Source of the DNA: Paenibacillus silagei
GTDB lineage: Bacteria > Bacillota > Bacilli > Paenibacillales > Paenibacillaceae
DNA: 64,000 bases
Assembly: GCF_017874735.1 (NCBI RefSeq)
Contig: NZ_JAGGLV010000018.1
Coordinates: forward strand, 1 to 64,000
Direction: 5' to 3'
Both the position numbers and the translations under genes were made by a program. Of the stretch, positions 41,997-51,347 are shown piece by piece. The notes below the pieces were generated by a model. It saw nothing but the letters and a program-made list of their open reading frames with translations, was not told the DNA's origin and did not search any database. Within the stretch, counting starts at the first letter, position 1; each line of letters starts with the position of its first letter.

Positions 41997-42671
41997 ATGC
42001 CTACTATACTTGTTGCAGACGACGATGCGAATATCCGCGAGCTTGTCTGCCTATTTCTGCGCAATGACGGATTCGATACCGCTGAAGCGGCAGACGGGCA
42101 AGAGGCGCTGGCGGTCTATGCCAGAACGCATGTGGATCTGGTCATCCTGGATATTATGATGCCGGTGATGGACGGCTGGGCGCTATGCAAGGAGCTTCGC
42201 AGAGCAGACCCGGAGCTGCCGCTGTTAATGCTGACGGCGAAGGGGGAGACCTGGGAGAAGGTGAAGGGATTCGAGCTGGGAACCGATGATTATCTGACCA
42301 AGCCCTTTGATCCGCTGGAGCTGACGGTCCGGGTCAGAGCCTTGCTGAAGCGCTCGGGAATCGGCAAGTCGCATACGATCCGTATCGGAGAGGTAACGCT
42401 GGACCGGCAGACCTACAAGGTGATGAACGGGACAGAAGCGCTGTCCCTGCCGCTTAAAGAGTTCGAGCTGCTGTATAAGCTGGCCGGAACACCGGGGCAG
42501 GTCTATACCCGCGAGCAGCTGATCGACCAGATCTGGGGCATTGATTACTCGGGGGATGACCGGACGATAGATGTACATATCAAGCGCCTGCGTGAACGGT
42601 TTGCGGCTTCGCCGGATTTTCGGATCGAGACTGTCCGCGGTCTGGGATACCGGATTGAGGTTACTGAATGA
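41997..42671 (+). CDS. OmpR-family response regulator
   Basis: 224 residues. Receiver with Asp8/Asp9, phospho-acceptor Asp52 and Lys in LTKPF; winged-helix output at about 128-222 (LPLKEFELLYKL, RGLGYRIE). AAAAGAGGG precedes the ATG. The stop overlaps the kinase ATG by four bases. GTTCAT repeats downstream of the kinase gene suggest that it controls the alpha/beta hydrolase gene. Confidence 0.92.
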   Translation: MPTILVADDDANIRELVCLFLRNDGFDTAEAADGQEALAVYARTHVDLVILDIMMPVMDGWALCKELRRADPELPLLMLTAKGETWEKVKGFELGTDDYLTKPFDPLELTVRVRALLKRSGIGKSHTIRIGEVTLDRQTYKVMNGTEALSLPLKEFELLYKLAGTPGQVYTREQLIDQIWGIDYSGDDRTIDVHIKRLRERFAASPDFRIETVRGLGYRIEVTE

Positions 42672-44035
42672 TCAAGTCCTTATATACCCGTGTGGTCCTG
42701 ACCTTCCTGGTCTCCGTGATCGGGGGGACAGTCATCTCCTTCAATCTGGCGGTCTGGATCTACAAAGATGAATTGAACGTGAATCTGCAGGTTCAATTGC
42801 ATCGCTTCGCACAAGATATCGTACAGATCTATGATACCTTCCCGCTGGCTGAAGCCGACAAGTTCGTAAGCAGCATGAAGCAGCTTGAGACCTACCATGT
42901 GCGGATATATGATGCGAACGGTGGGGTTCAGTCTTATGGCGGGCCAGAAGGGCTGAAGCTGGAGACTGTGACTGAACCGCAGGTGCAGCAGGTGCTGGCA
43001 GGTGGGATCGTTCAGGTTAATCCGACAGGTATCTCCATCAGCCTTCTGGGAGTGCAATTAACTACGGATGCGGGAAAAAAAGCATTGTTCGTAGAGCCTG
43101 TCGGTCCACCGTCTGCCGACTTTGTGCTGAAATGGCTGGTGAATTTCGTGGTGTATTCGCTGGTCTCCGGGAGTCTTGTGATCCTGGTGGCGGCTATGTT
43201 CCTGGTCCGGCCGATCAAGAAGCTGACCAACGCGACGCGCAGAATCGCAGCAGGGGACTTCAACGTGAAGCTGAATATCAAGCAGAAGGGAGAACTGGGT
43301 GCCCTTGCGCGCAGCTTCGAGGAGATGACGCATGACCTGCAGCAGCTGGAGCAGATGCGCCGTGACTTCGTGTCTAATGTATCCCATGAGGTGCAGTCGC
43401 CGCTGACCTCCATCTCCGGCTATGCCCTGGCGCTGAAGCAGATGAATATCCCTGAGAGCGAGCGTAACCGCTATCTCGATATCATCATCGGGGAGGCCGA
43501 GCGGATGTCCAAGATGAGCGACAGCCTGCTGAAGCTGAGTCTGCTTGAATCGCAGTCCCAGCAGCTCCGGTTCACCACCTTCAGCCTGGATGAACAGCTC
43601 CGGCGCGTGATTGTTGCTCTTCAGCCGCAATGGTCGGCCCGGCGCATCAACTTCGATCTTCAGCTGACGGCTGCCACGCTGACGGCGGATTATGACCTGT
43701 TGAGCCAGGTATGGACGAACCTGCTGGGCAACAGCATTAAGTTCTCCGGGGATGGGGGAGTAATCAGTGTCCATACGAAGCAAGATAATAAAAGTGTAAC
43801 CGTTCGTGTATCCGACACCGGCATCGGGGTTGCTCCCGAGGACCAGAAGCGGATCTTCGAACGCTTCTTCAAGGCGGACCGCTCCCACAGCAACAAGTAT
43901 AACGGCAGCGGGATGGGGCTGGCCATCGTGAAGCAGATCGTCCTGCTTCATCAAGGAGATATCCGGGTCGAGAGTGAGCTAGGCGCAGGCACAAGCTTCA
44001 TTGTAACGCTGCCGCTGAATACACCGGCAGATTAG
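42668..44035 (+). CDS. Membrane sensor histidine kinase
   Basis: 455 residues. Transmembrane helices at about 8-29 and 155-178 flank an extracellular sensor of ~125 residues. HAMP at about 180-232, HisKA with the phospho-acceptor His in SHEVQSPLTSIS (Val-Gln replaces the usual Leu-Arg after HE), and HATPase with NLLGNSIKFS, DTGIGVAPED and GSGMGLAIVK. Partner of the overlapping response regulator. Confidence 0.92.
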   Translation: MIKSLYTRVVLTFLVSVIGGTVISFNLAVWIYKDELNVNLQVQLHRFAQDIVQIYDTFPLAEADKFVSSMKQLETYHVRIYDANGGVQSYGGPEGLKLETVTEPQVQQVLAGGIVQVNPTGISISLLGVQLTTDAGKKALFVEPVGPPSADFVLKWLVNFVVYSLVSGSLVILVAAMFLVRPIKKLTNATRRIAAGDFNVKLNIKQKGELGALARSFEEMTHDLQQLEQMRRDFVSNVSHEVQSPLTSISGYALALKQMNIPESERNRYLDIIIGEAERMSKMSDSLLKLSLLESQSQQLRFTTFSLDEQLRRVIVALQPQWSARRINFDLQLTAATLTADYDLLSQVWTNLLGNSIKFSGDGGVISVHTKQDNKSVTVRVSDTGIGVAPEDQKRIFERFFKADRSHSNKYNGSGMGLAIVKQIVLLHQGDIRVESELGAGTSFIVTLPLNTPAD

Positions 44036-44046
44036 ATTATTACACC

Positions 44047-44063
44047 GTTCATCCTCCGTTCAT
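44047..44063 (+). promoter_or_regulatory. Direct repeat ahead of the alpha/beta hydrolase gene
   Basis: GTTCAT at 44047 and again at 44058, exactly 11 bp apart, is typical of an OmpR-family binding site. It lies 96 bp before the hydrolase start and after the two-component genes, which likely control it. Confidence 0.5.
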
Positions 44064-44158
44064 ATTAACGTCACGGAGAGTACATTTTCATTATATATAC
44101 TATCCTTAGCACTTCATCAAGGCAGTACATCCGATTTATAAGGACAGGTGATTGTATA

Positions 44159-45097
44159 ATGAAAAAAGGACTCAGAATCCTGCTTAAGTCTATAGCGGCA
44201 TTGTTGATTGTGATCGTATTGTTTTTTGCCGTAGTATTTGTGGTCAATATCATCAGCAGCAAAGCGGAGCTGAAGAAGATTGATCCGTACGGGCAGCTTG
44301 TGCCAGTCGATGGCAAGAAGATGAATGTACTCATCCAGGGATCGGGTGAGGAGACTGTGGTGCTGCTGACGGGGTATGGCACCGGGGCACCGGCGCTTGA
44401 TTTCAAACCGCTGGTAGACGAGCTGTCTCCTAACTACAAAGTAGTCGTGGTGGAGCCGTTCGGCTATGGCTTAAGTGACCGGACCGACAAGGAACGGACC
44501 TCGGACAATATAGTCAGTGAGATTCATGAAGCGCTGCAGCAGCTTGGAATCAAGCGATACACACTCATGGGGCATTCCATCGCCGGAATCTACGGACTGG
44601 ATTATGTGAACAAGTATAAGGATGAAGTGCAGGCTTTTGTAGGAATTGACAGCAGTGTGCCGAACCAAGGGGGCTTGGACGATAAAATACCGGTGGGGAC
44701 GCTTAAGTTCCTGGACAAATCCGGCATCATGAGATTGTTTCAAAAGATAGGCAGCGACCCGTATGCCGGGCTTCCATTCGACGAACACACCAAGCAGCAG
44801 ATGAAAATGATCGCCACCAAGAATTTAAACAATGACACTGTCGTGAATGAGATCGATCATTTCAAGGAGAATTTCACAGCAGCCCAGGCGCTGACCTTCC
44901 CCAAAGAGCTTCCGCTGCTGCTCTTCGTACAGTCAAATAATACCGATGTTGAGGGCTGGATGCAGCTGCATGAGGAACAGGTGAAGGATTCCGTGTACGG
45001 TAAGCTGGTGCCGCTCGATGGCGGACATTATCTGCATCATACGCTGTCCAAAGAGATTGCCAAGGATTACAGAGAATTCATGGCAGGTGTGAAATGA
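44159..45097 (+). CDS. Membrane-anchored alpha/beta hydrolase
   Basis: 312 residues. An N-terminal transmembrane helix at about 11-33 anchors an extracytoplasmic catalytic domain. The nucleophile motif GHSIAG carries Ser, GTGAPALDF precedes it, and the late His is in DGGHYLHHT; the acid residue is not clear. Substrate unknown. It follows a two-component pair and has an 11-bp-spaced direct repeat upstream, so it is probably its target. Confidence 0.86.
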   Translation: MKKGLRILLKSIAALLIVIVLFFAVVFVVNIISSKAELKKIDPYGQLVPVDGKKMNVLIQGSGEETVVLLTGYGTGAPALDFKPLVDELSPNYKVVVVEPFGYGLSDRTDKERTSDNIVSEIHEALQQLGIKRYTLMGHSIAGIYGLDYVNKYKDEVQAFVGIDSSVPNQGGLDDKIPVGTLKFLDKSGIMRLFQKIGSDPYAGLPFDEHTKQQMKMIATKNLNNDTVVNEIDHFKENFTAAQALTFPKELPLLLFVQSNNTDVEGWMQLHEEQVKDSVYGKLVPLDGGHYLHHTLSKEIAKDYREFMAGVK

Positions 45098-45153
45098 GAG
45101 GAATCTGATTCCCGGCCAACTATCTGATACAATTGAACAAGAGCTCTTCGCAG

Positions 45154-45182
45154 CCGCAGGCTTCTATAATAGAAGCTTGCGG
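45154..45182 (+). terminator. Terminator after the hydrolase gene
   Basis: CCGCAGGCTTCTA pairs with TAGAAGCTTGCGG around a 3-base loop, with one internal G-T pair, and TTTG follows. The T tract is short. Confidence 0.65.
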
Positions 45183-45269
45183 TTTGTTCCATTCCGGGGA
45201 CACTCTGATTCAAACCTGAAGCACATGGGCTATTGTATATAGATTGCTATTACATAGGGAGGTATGCAA

Positions 45270-47372
45270 ATGCTGAAATCATTACGGGCTATAGAGGTGT
45301 ATCGTGAAGGAGGATGGCCTGCCGGAGAAGGCTATCCGTGGCTGGAGTACATCGTGCAGGCAGAGCAGACGATTGTGAACCTGGAGCGGGTAGAATCGCT
45401 GCAGTCGCTTGCGCAGCAGAATCCGGTGCTGGATTATGTAGAGCGGAGTCTGCGGGTGCTGGACAGTCTGCCGCTGTCGTATTGGATCAAGGAGCTGGCT
45501 GAGGAGACGCTGATCTGGTCGGAGACGGCTAAGGGCGGGACTCTCCGGCAGCGGCGGAGCTGGCAGGAAGAGGGTATTAATATTTTCGTTCATAATATCG
45601 GCTCCGCAGAGTTGTACCGGAGGTATGCAGAAGGGATGAAGCAGGACGAGGCAGGCTCTGCGGAGAAGAGACGGGTCATACATACGCTGATCGAGACGCA
45701 TGGGCTGATTGGACAGCAAATCCGCGGCGAGGTTCCGCCTTCCGTCAATCTTCCGTTGTCCGCACTGGTGGAGCAGGGACTGCTGGGCGCAGAGGAGCTG
45801 GAGCGGCTCTTGTTCGCACTGAATCACTGCATCATTGCTGCGGCATCCCCGGAGCTGTGGCAGGAGGTCCGCCTGCAGGTCATGGAGCTGATTGCTGTAA
45901 TTGCTTCAGGGAATCTGCAGCCTGAAGTCCCGATGAAGGAACGTCTGCGGAGAATGCGCGCCGGGTCCATTGCGCAGGGGGAGGATTACGAGACGGAGTG
46001 GGACGGGCTGGTGCAGGAGGGCTTCCTCCCTGCTGCGCTGGAGCCGCTGCAGCCTGCCACCTTCTGGTATGTGGAGTCGGCGCTCCAGACCTTCTCGCTG
46101 GAGCAGTTCCTGAAGGTCATGAGTCTGGTGGCCGGCAGCGGCCCGCTTCAGCTAAGCCATCTGAGCCATCTGAGCTTCGAGGCGGTCATGAACAGTATTC
46201 ATTATGACTATAAGGGCAGCAAGAAGATCAACGTCTATAAGAAACGGATTATTGAGAAGTATCTTTCGGAGCTGAGCTGGGAGGAGATCTACAGCGGCGT
46301 GAAGCCTTCCGGCAGCAACCCGCATCTTACGCACAGGCTGCGGGGTAAGGAGCATCTGCCGGATACGCTGTTCTTCCAGTTTGAGTTCTCAGCGGCAGCG
46401 GAGAAGCTGATTGAGTTCTGTATGGAGGCCGAGAAGTCAGCGCTGTATGAACGGGCGGTCCTGCTGCTGTTCGACCTGTTCGATCTGCGGCGGGACGCCT
46501 TCGACCGCTTCCACAATGAGGATACGTACTTAAGCCAGATGAATGATACGGCTGACTATAAGGCAGTGATTCTGGACTACGTTACCGGAGGGAAGGTGCT
46601 GGACATCGGCCCCGGCGGCGGGGTGCTGCTCGATCTGATTGAGGAGCGGATGCCGGAGGTGGTGCCAGTGGGGATTGATATCGCAAGCAATGTGATCGAA
46701 GCGCTGCGGCAGCGCAAGCAGCGGGAGGACCGCCGCTGGGAGGTGCTCCAAGGCGATGCGCTGAACCTGAAGGATTATGTGGAGCCGGGCACGGTGGACA
46801 CGGTGATTTTCTCATCCATTCTGCATGAGCTGTATTCCTATGTGCCGCTGGACGGCCGGAAGTTCAATCACGGCACGGTGGCGGCAGCCCTGACCAGTGC
46901 CTTCGAGGTATTGGCTGACGGCGGGACGATCATTATCCGCGACGGGATTATGAGCGAGCCGGAGGATGAGCTGCGGCGGGTACAGTTTCTGGAGGCGGAC
47001 GGCATGGCGTGGCTGGAGCGGTACGCGAAGGATTTTGCCGGAAGGAATATCCGTTATGAACAGCTGGGCGAACACGAGGTTCTGATGCCGGTGAATGATG
47101 CGATGGAATTCCTGTATACGTACACCTGGGGGGAGGAAGCCTACATTCATGAGGTTCAGGAACAGTTCGGCTACTTCACACCTTCGCAGTACACCGCATT
47201 CATTCAGCAGACGCTGGGGGACCGGGCCAAGATAGAGGTCTTCCGTCATTACCTGCAGGAGGGCTACACGGAGGCGCTGGAGAACAGAGTGGTTATGATG
47301 GACGATAACGGGCAGGCGGTGCCTTTGCCGGACAGCACCTGCTTCATCGTAATCGGTAAGGAGGCAGGCTAA
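45270..47372 (+). CDS. Large class I SAM-dependent methyltransferase
   Basis: 700 residues from ATG 45270 (GGGAGGT seven bases upstream; the ATG at 45264 is too close to it). The first ~420 residues are a helical region that I do not recognise. The Rossmann methyltransferase domain starts near residue 435 with VLDIGPGGGVLLDLIE (SAM motif I), then VGIDIAS, and DTVIFSSILHELYSY. The substrate is unknown. The next gene, a response regulator, begins two bases after its stop. Confidence 0.82.
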   Translation: MLKSLRAIEVYREGGWPAGEGYPWLEYIVQAEQTIVNLERVESLQSLAQQNPVLDYVERSLRVLDSLPLSYWIKELAEETLIWSETAKGGTLRQRRSWQEEGINIFVHNIGSAELYRRYAEGMKQDEAGSAEKRRVIHTLIETHGLIGQQIRGEVPPSVNLPLSALVEQGLLGAEELERLLFALNHCIIAAASPELWQEVRLQVMELIAVIASGNLQPEVPMKERLRRMRAGSIAQGEDYETEWDGLVQEGFLPAALEPLQPATFWYVESALQTFSLEQFLKVMSLVAGSGPLQLSHLSHLSFEAVMNSIHYDYKGSKKINVYKKRIIEKYLSELSWEEIYSGVKPSGSNPHLTHRLRGKEHLPDTLFFQFEFSAAAEKLIEFCMEAEKSALYERAVLLLFDLFDLRRDAFDRFHNEDTYLSQMNDTADYKAVILDYVTGGKVLDIGPGGGVLLDLIEERMPEVVPVGIDIASNVIEALRQRKQREDRRWEVLQGDALNLKDYVEPGTVDTVIFSSILHELYSYVPLDGRKFNHGTVAAALTSAFEVLADGGTIIIRDGIMSEPEDELRRVQFLEADGMAWLERYAKDFAGRNIRYEQLGEHEVLMPVNDAMEFLYTYTWGEEAYIHEVQEQFGYFTPSQYTAFIQQTLGDRAKIEVFRHYLQEGYTEALENRVVMMDDNGQAVPLPDSTCFIVIGKEAG

Positions 47373-47373
47373 A

Positions 47374-48066
47374 GTGAACAATGCGAATCTCAGCGTACTT
47401 GTGGTAGAGGATGATGCCGACATTAACCGCCTGCTGTGCCGTATGCTGACAGGTGAAGGACTGACGGCCGTGCCTGCATTCTCAGGCAGCGAAGCCTCCC
47501 TCAGAATGTCGCTTGAAGACTACCAGTTGATCCTGCTGGACCTGATGCTGCCAGGCATGAGCGGCGAATCGCTGATTGCGCAGATCCGTGAACAGTCTAC
47601 CATACCCATTATTGTAATCTCGGCCAAAAGCACGCTGGAGGACAAGGTGAGTCTGCTGCGTCTGGGAGCGGATGACTACATCACCAAGCCCTTTGACCAG
47701 GAGGAGGTGATGGCCAGAGTGTACGCGCAGCTTCGCCGGCTGCAATATGCGCCTGCCGCAGGTCCTGATGGAGAGCTGCTCAAGGTACGCGGGCTGGTCA
47801 TGGACAAGCAGCGGCGGGAGGTTATGCTGGACGGCCAGGTCATGGCTTTAACCAAATACGAATTTGAGCTTCTGGCGGTGCTTATGTCCAAGCCGGATCA
47901 TATTTTCTCCAAAAGCGAGCTGTACCGGCAAATCTGGGGCGGCACCTACCTGGGGGACGATAACACCATTAATGTACATATCAGCAATCTGCGTGCCAAA
48001 ATGGCTGGGGTCACGGAAGAGGAGTATATCCGAACGATTTGGGGTATCGGGTTCAAGCTGGTGTAA
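47374..48066 (+). CDS. OmpR-family response regulator of the ABC module
   Basis: 230 residues, GTG start one base after the methyltransferase stop. Receiver with Asp13/Asp14, phospho-acceptor Asp56 and Lys in ITKPF; winged-helix output about 130-229 (LTKYEFELLAVLM, WGIGFKL). Its cognate kinase is likely the one at 49843, on the far side of the ABC genes. This order is typical of BceRS-like and lantibiotic immunity systems. Confidence 0.9.
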   Translation: MNNANLSVLVVEDDADINRLLCRMLTGEGLTAVPAFSGSEASLRMSLEDYQLILLDLMLPGMSGESLIAQIREQSTIPIIVISAKSTLEDKVSLLRLGADDYITKPFDQEEVMARVYAQLRRLQYAPAAGPDGELLKVRGLVMDKQRREVMLDGQVMALTKYEFELLAVLMSKPDHIFSKSELYRQIWGGTYLGDDNTINVHISNLRAKMAGVTEEEYIRTIWGIGFKLV

Positions 48067-48075
48067 CGGGGAATT

Positions 48076-48103
48076 CTTTAACCTTTCTTAAGACTTTGCT
48101 TAA
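48076..48103 (+). promoter_or_regulatory. Tandem CTTAA repeats before the ABC genes
   Basis: CTTTAA at 48076, CTTAA at 48087 and CTTAA at 48099, spaced 11 and 12 bp apart. They lie just upstream of a likely promoter (the -10 region near TTTATACAATGG) and match the layout of an OmpR-family site for the preceding regulator. Confidence 0.55.
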
Positions 48104-48159
48104 AGCTTATTAAAAGTGTTCTTTATACAATGGAATTATCAAACGGCAAGGGAGTCATA

Positions 48160-49086
48160 ATGATGATGCATTGTATATTGGAGATTAAGGCGCTCAATAA
48201 GACCTATCAGGAAGCTTATGCGCTCCGGGATATTAACCTGCAGATTGAGTCAGGGGATATTGCCGCACTGATCGGTAAAAATGGCGCAGGCAAAACCACG
48301 CTGTTCAAATGTATCACAGAGCAGGTGTTTCCGTCGGCAGGCACGATTTCGCTCTACGGACGCCAGGATGACGCCGGTCTGCGGAAGGGGCGACGGAGCG
48401 TCGGGGCGATGATTGAAGAGCCGGCGTTCTTCCCGGACTTCACAGCCAGGCAGAACCTGGAGTATTTCCGCCAGCAGAGGGGTCTGGCCGGTAAGGATTC
48501 CATTGAGCAGGCGCTTAAGGATGTTAATCTGCTTCATGCCGCGAACAAGAAATTCAAAGCCTTCTCCCTCGGGATGAAGCAGCGGCTGGGACTCGCGCTT
48601 GCGCTGATGACCCGCCCCGAGCTGCTGATTCTGGATGAACCGACCAATGGCCTTGACCCGGAGGGGAAGGCGGAGATCCGCCAGCTCCTGCAGACGCTCA
48701 ATGAAGAGAAGAAGGTCACAATCCTCATCTCAAGTCACGTATTGTCTGAGCTGCAGAGTGTGGCTACCCGTTATATTTTCATGGACCAGGGGAAGATTGT
48801 GGAGCAATTAACGGCAGAAGAACTGCTGCAGAAGACCAGAAGAAATGTAGAGATCGTGGTGGATGACAGCGGCAAAGCGTCTACCGTTCTGGAGAAGCAT
48901 TTCCCGGGTATCCCTTACCGGATCCTGCCGGGACACCGGATTCTGCTCTCCGGCGGGATGGATAAGACCGATCAGCTCAACCGGGTGCTTCATGCCCAGG
49001 GCGTCAGCGTGTTCTCCATTGCAGCCACCGGCGGCGATCTGGAAGAATATTACCTGGGTCTGCTGGGAGGTGAGCGTCATGCTTAA
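48160..49086 (+). CDS. ABC transporter ATP-binding protein
   Basis: 308 residues. Walker A GKNGAGKTT, signature FSLGMKQRLG, Walker B LLILDEPTNGLDPEG and the His switch after SSH are intact. The ATG at 48160 is one of three successive ATGs; the first or second is best placed relative to GGGAG. The subfamily fits bacitracin/lantibiotic immunity (BcrA/LanF-type) exporters. It overlaps the permease gene by eight bases. With the flanking response regulator and kinase it forms a peptide-antibiotic resistance-type module. Confidence 0.92.
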   Translation: MMMHCILEIKALNKTYQEAYALRDINLQIESGDIAALIGKNGAGKTTLFKCITEQVFPSAGTISLYGRQDDAGLRKGRRSVGAMIEEPAFFPDFTARQNLEYFRQQRGLAGKDSIEQALKDVNLLHAANKKFKAFSLGMKQRLGLALALMTRPELLILDEPTNGLDPEGKAEIRQLLQTLNEEKKVTILISSHVLSELQSVATRYIFMDQGKIVEQLTAEELLQKTRRNVEIVVDDSGKASTVLEKHFPGIPYRILPGHRILLSGGMDKTDQLNRVLHAQGVSVFSIAATGGDLEEYYLGLLGGERHA

Positions 49087-49816
49087 TCTGATGAAAAGTG
49101 AGCAGTACCGTTTTATCCGCACCAAAAACTATTATTTTTACGGTCTGCTCTGTGCGGTGTTAATGGCCGCTGCTGCGGTGACGCTCAATGTCTTTCATCA
49201 TTCTGATCCGGGCTTCACCTATGGGAATGAGCGCTTCTTCTACCGTAATGTGCTGGCTATGATGCCGGTGGTATTCGCATTGCTTACGATTTTTACCGGA
49301 ATCCTGATGGGAGATCACAAGTATGTGCTCAAAAATACCGTAGCCTACGGCTTCAGCAGACGCTCGATCTACACCGCCAAGCTGCTGGTTACACTGGCCG
49401 GCTTCCTGCTGTTCGCGCTCGTTCTGGTCGGGATCTCGGTCCTGCTCGGCTCGAAGCTGCTGCTGCGCAGCTATGAATATGCGCTTACAGAATACTGCCA
49501 GATGCTGCTTGGTATGCTGCCTATTATGATTGCCGGTGTAACCACCTACTTCTGTATAAACGCTGTGATGAACAAAAATGCACAGATATCTACCGTGTTC
49601 CTGCTGATCTATTTCCTGCCCTACATGATTTTGGGCGCTCTGAAAGGCAGATATGTCTGGGCGGCCTGGCTCCACAGTCATAGCCCTGCTTATTACTTGT
49701 TCAATGCTTACGATGTGGCATCCTATCCTGCCTGGGAGCCGTGGATTACAGGAATGGTGTATACGGTGTTCTTTTATGTATTGGGATTGTATCTGTTCAG
49801 GAAGGAAGAGTTCTAA
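49079..49816 (+). CDS. ABC transporter permease (BcrB/LanE-like)
   Basis: 245 residues from ATG 49079, preceded by GGAGGTGA. Six membrane segments, at about 20-40, 60-80, 105-130, 140-165, 175-195 and 218-240. It starts MLNLMKSEQYRFIRTKNYY, as BcrB-like permeases do. Works with the overlapping ATP-binding gene, probably exporting or shielding from a membrane-active peptide; the substrate is not known. Confidence 0.88.
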   Translation: MLNLMKSEQYRFIRTKNYYFYGLLCAVLMAAAAVTLNVFHHSDPGFTYGNERFFYRNVLAMMPVVFALLTIFTGILMGDHKYVLKNTVAYGFSRRSIYTAKLLVTLAGFLLFALVLVGISVLLGSKLLLRSYEYALTEYCQMLLGMLPIMIAGVTTYFCINAVMNKNAQISTVFLLIYFLPYMILGALKGRYVWAAWLHSHSPAYYLFNAYDVASYPAWEPWITGMVYTVFFYVLGLYLFRKEEF

Positions 49817-49842
49817 CAGGTGCAGATAAGGAGGGAAGACAT

Positions 49843-50775
49843 ATGTATCTTGCTATAGCCATCATTGCCGCTCTGGCTGCTGCAGGGATACTCCTTGTGT
49901 ATCTGCTGCAGCGGCAGAGCATGATTCAAGTGCGGCGGCAATTGGCAGAGGCGGAGGCGTCTTCCCGGCAGAACCTGCACGTCAAGCTGCCTCTGCCCGG
50001 GAAGGAGATGGAGCGGCTCGTCGTGGCTGTTAACCGGCTGCTGGATCAACGCCAGAGGGAGCGGGTGATCCACCGGTCAAGAGAGCACGCAGTGAAAGAA
50101 GAGATTGCCAATCTGTCCCATGATCTGCGGACCCCGCTCACTTCCTTGCAGGGATATGCTTATCTGCTGAAAGATCCCCGTGCTTCCGAGGCTGAGCGGC
50201 AGCAGTATATGGAGATCATCATGCATAAGATGGCAGTCATGAACAATATTGTAGAAGCGTTCTACGAATTGTCCAGTATAGACTCGGGGGACACTCCTTT
50301 GGACAGCCAGCCGGTTTATCTCTACAGCCTGCTGAGCGAAGTGATTCTGGCGTTTCATCCGGACCTTACGCAGAAGGGCATCGAGGTGCAGCTTCATCTG
50401 GATGAGAACGTCAAGGCCATCCCGCTGGATGAGAAAGCCATGATCCGCATTTTCTCCAATGTGCTGCAGAATGTGCTCCGGTACGGCAAGAACAGCTTGA
50501 CTATATCTTTGTATATGGAACAGCAGCAGGTGAAGCTGAAGTTCGCCAATGAAACGGAGCATATCCAAGAGCAGGATCTGCCCAGGTTGTTCCAGCGGAC
50601 GTATACCAGCGATCCTTCGCGGTCAAGCGGCCAGCTCGGTCTGGGACTCGCCATTGTCAAGCAACTGGTAGAGAAGCAGGGAGGCAGCCTTGAGGCTGCG
50701 CTTGACGGCGGACAATTCCGGCTGTCTTTTGCCTTCCCGGATGATTGTCTCATACCAAAGAAATCGCTCCTTTGA
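49843..50775 (+). CDS. Sensor histidine kinase with a short sensor
   Basis: 310 residues from ATG 49843 (GGAGGGAA upstream). One N-terminal transmembrane helix (about 3-22) and no extracellular domain. HisKA with the phospho-acceptor His in LSHDLRTPLTSLQG, HATPase with NVLQNVLRYG and GLGLAIVKQL. The lack of an extracellular sensor fits the idea that the adjacent ABC transporter does the sensing, as in Bce systems, although those kinases usually have two helices. Confidence 0.88.
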   Translation: MYLAIAIIAALAAAGILLVYLLQRQSMIQVRRQLAEAEASSRQNLHVKLPLPGKEMERLVVAVNRLLDQRQRERVIHRSREHAVKEEIANLSHDLRTPLTSLQGYAYLLKDPRASEAERQQYMEIIMHKMAVMNNIVEAFYELSSIDSGDTPLDSQPVYLYSLLSEVILAFHPDLTQKGIEVQLHLDENVKAIPLDEKAMIRIFSNVLQNVLRYGKNSLTISLYMEQQQVKLKFANETEHIQEQDLPRLFQRTYTSDPSRSSGQLGLGLAIVKQLVEKQGGSLEAALDGGQFRLSFAFPDDCLIPKKSLL

Positions 50776-50824
50776 AAGGGCTGGGCGGCAGCCCAATCTT
50801 CCGAAGGAACGATTTCTTTTTTTA
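50757..50824 (+). terminator. Terminator after the kinase gene
   Basis: AAAGAAATCG (50757-50766) pairs with CGATTTCTTT, extended by CTCCTT/AAGGAA with one mismatch, and an inner GGGCT/AGCCC hairpin; T8 follows. It overlaps the kinase stop codon. Confidence 0.88.
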
Positions 50825-50836
50825 TTTCATCAAAGT

Positions 50837-51187
50837 CTATTTAAGCGTGATGGTCAGCTCTCTGATTTTGCCGCCTTGTACCTTGAATTCATGGGTGAAC
50901 TGCTGCGGGGCGGGAACACGGTTCTTATTGAACTCCCCCTCCATCTCAGCGGTCACCGCAATGCGGCCCTGGATTTCTTCAATTTCCATAATAGTAAAGC
51001 GGACCTTAGCAGAGAATAGCTCGGATTCTGCCCAAGCCGCTATAGCCTCTGTGCCTTCGGCCGACTTCCCGTTATCCTTCACGGTAGCGCCGGGTGCGAA
51101 CAATTCGATCAGAGCGTCAGGCTGGTATTGGTTCACTGCATTGTAGAAGTCCTGTACCTCAATTGGCAAGGTAACATGTTGATTCAT
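50837..51187 (-). CDS. SnoaL/NTF2-like protein
   Basis: 116 residues, a single NTF2-like cone fold: DFYNAVNQYQPDALIELFAPGATVKD at the N-terminus, then WAESELFSAKVRFTI and GEFNKNR strands. These folds serve as enzymes or ligand-binding proteins; no catalytic residues can be assigned. Single gene convergent to the kinase. CTGCCTCCTC on the plus strand gives GAGGAGGC as its ribosome site. Confidence 0.83.
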   Translation of the reverse strand: MNQHVTLPIEVQDFYNAVNQYQPDALIELFAPGATVKDNGKSAEGTEAIAAWAESELFSAKVRFTIMEIEEIQGRIAVTAEMEGEFNKNRVPAPQQFTHEFKVQGGKIRELTITLK

Positions 51188-51347
51188 GAATATCTGCCTC
51201 CTCTAAGTAGATTAGTGGGGAACGGCATGTCCACCGGAATGAGCCATTAGGCCACCGCTGAAGCGGCAGGTGCTGTGGTCATCCATACCCTAACTTAAAC
51301 GTATCCGGGCATCCGTAAGCAGGAAAAAGTACAGGACGGGGTTCAGC

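Noticed and set aside
48863-49078. N-terminal extension of the ABC permease
   Set aside because: The frame is open but overlaps the ATPase gene; the GGAGGTGA site and family start put the true ATG at 49079.
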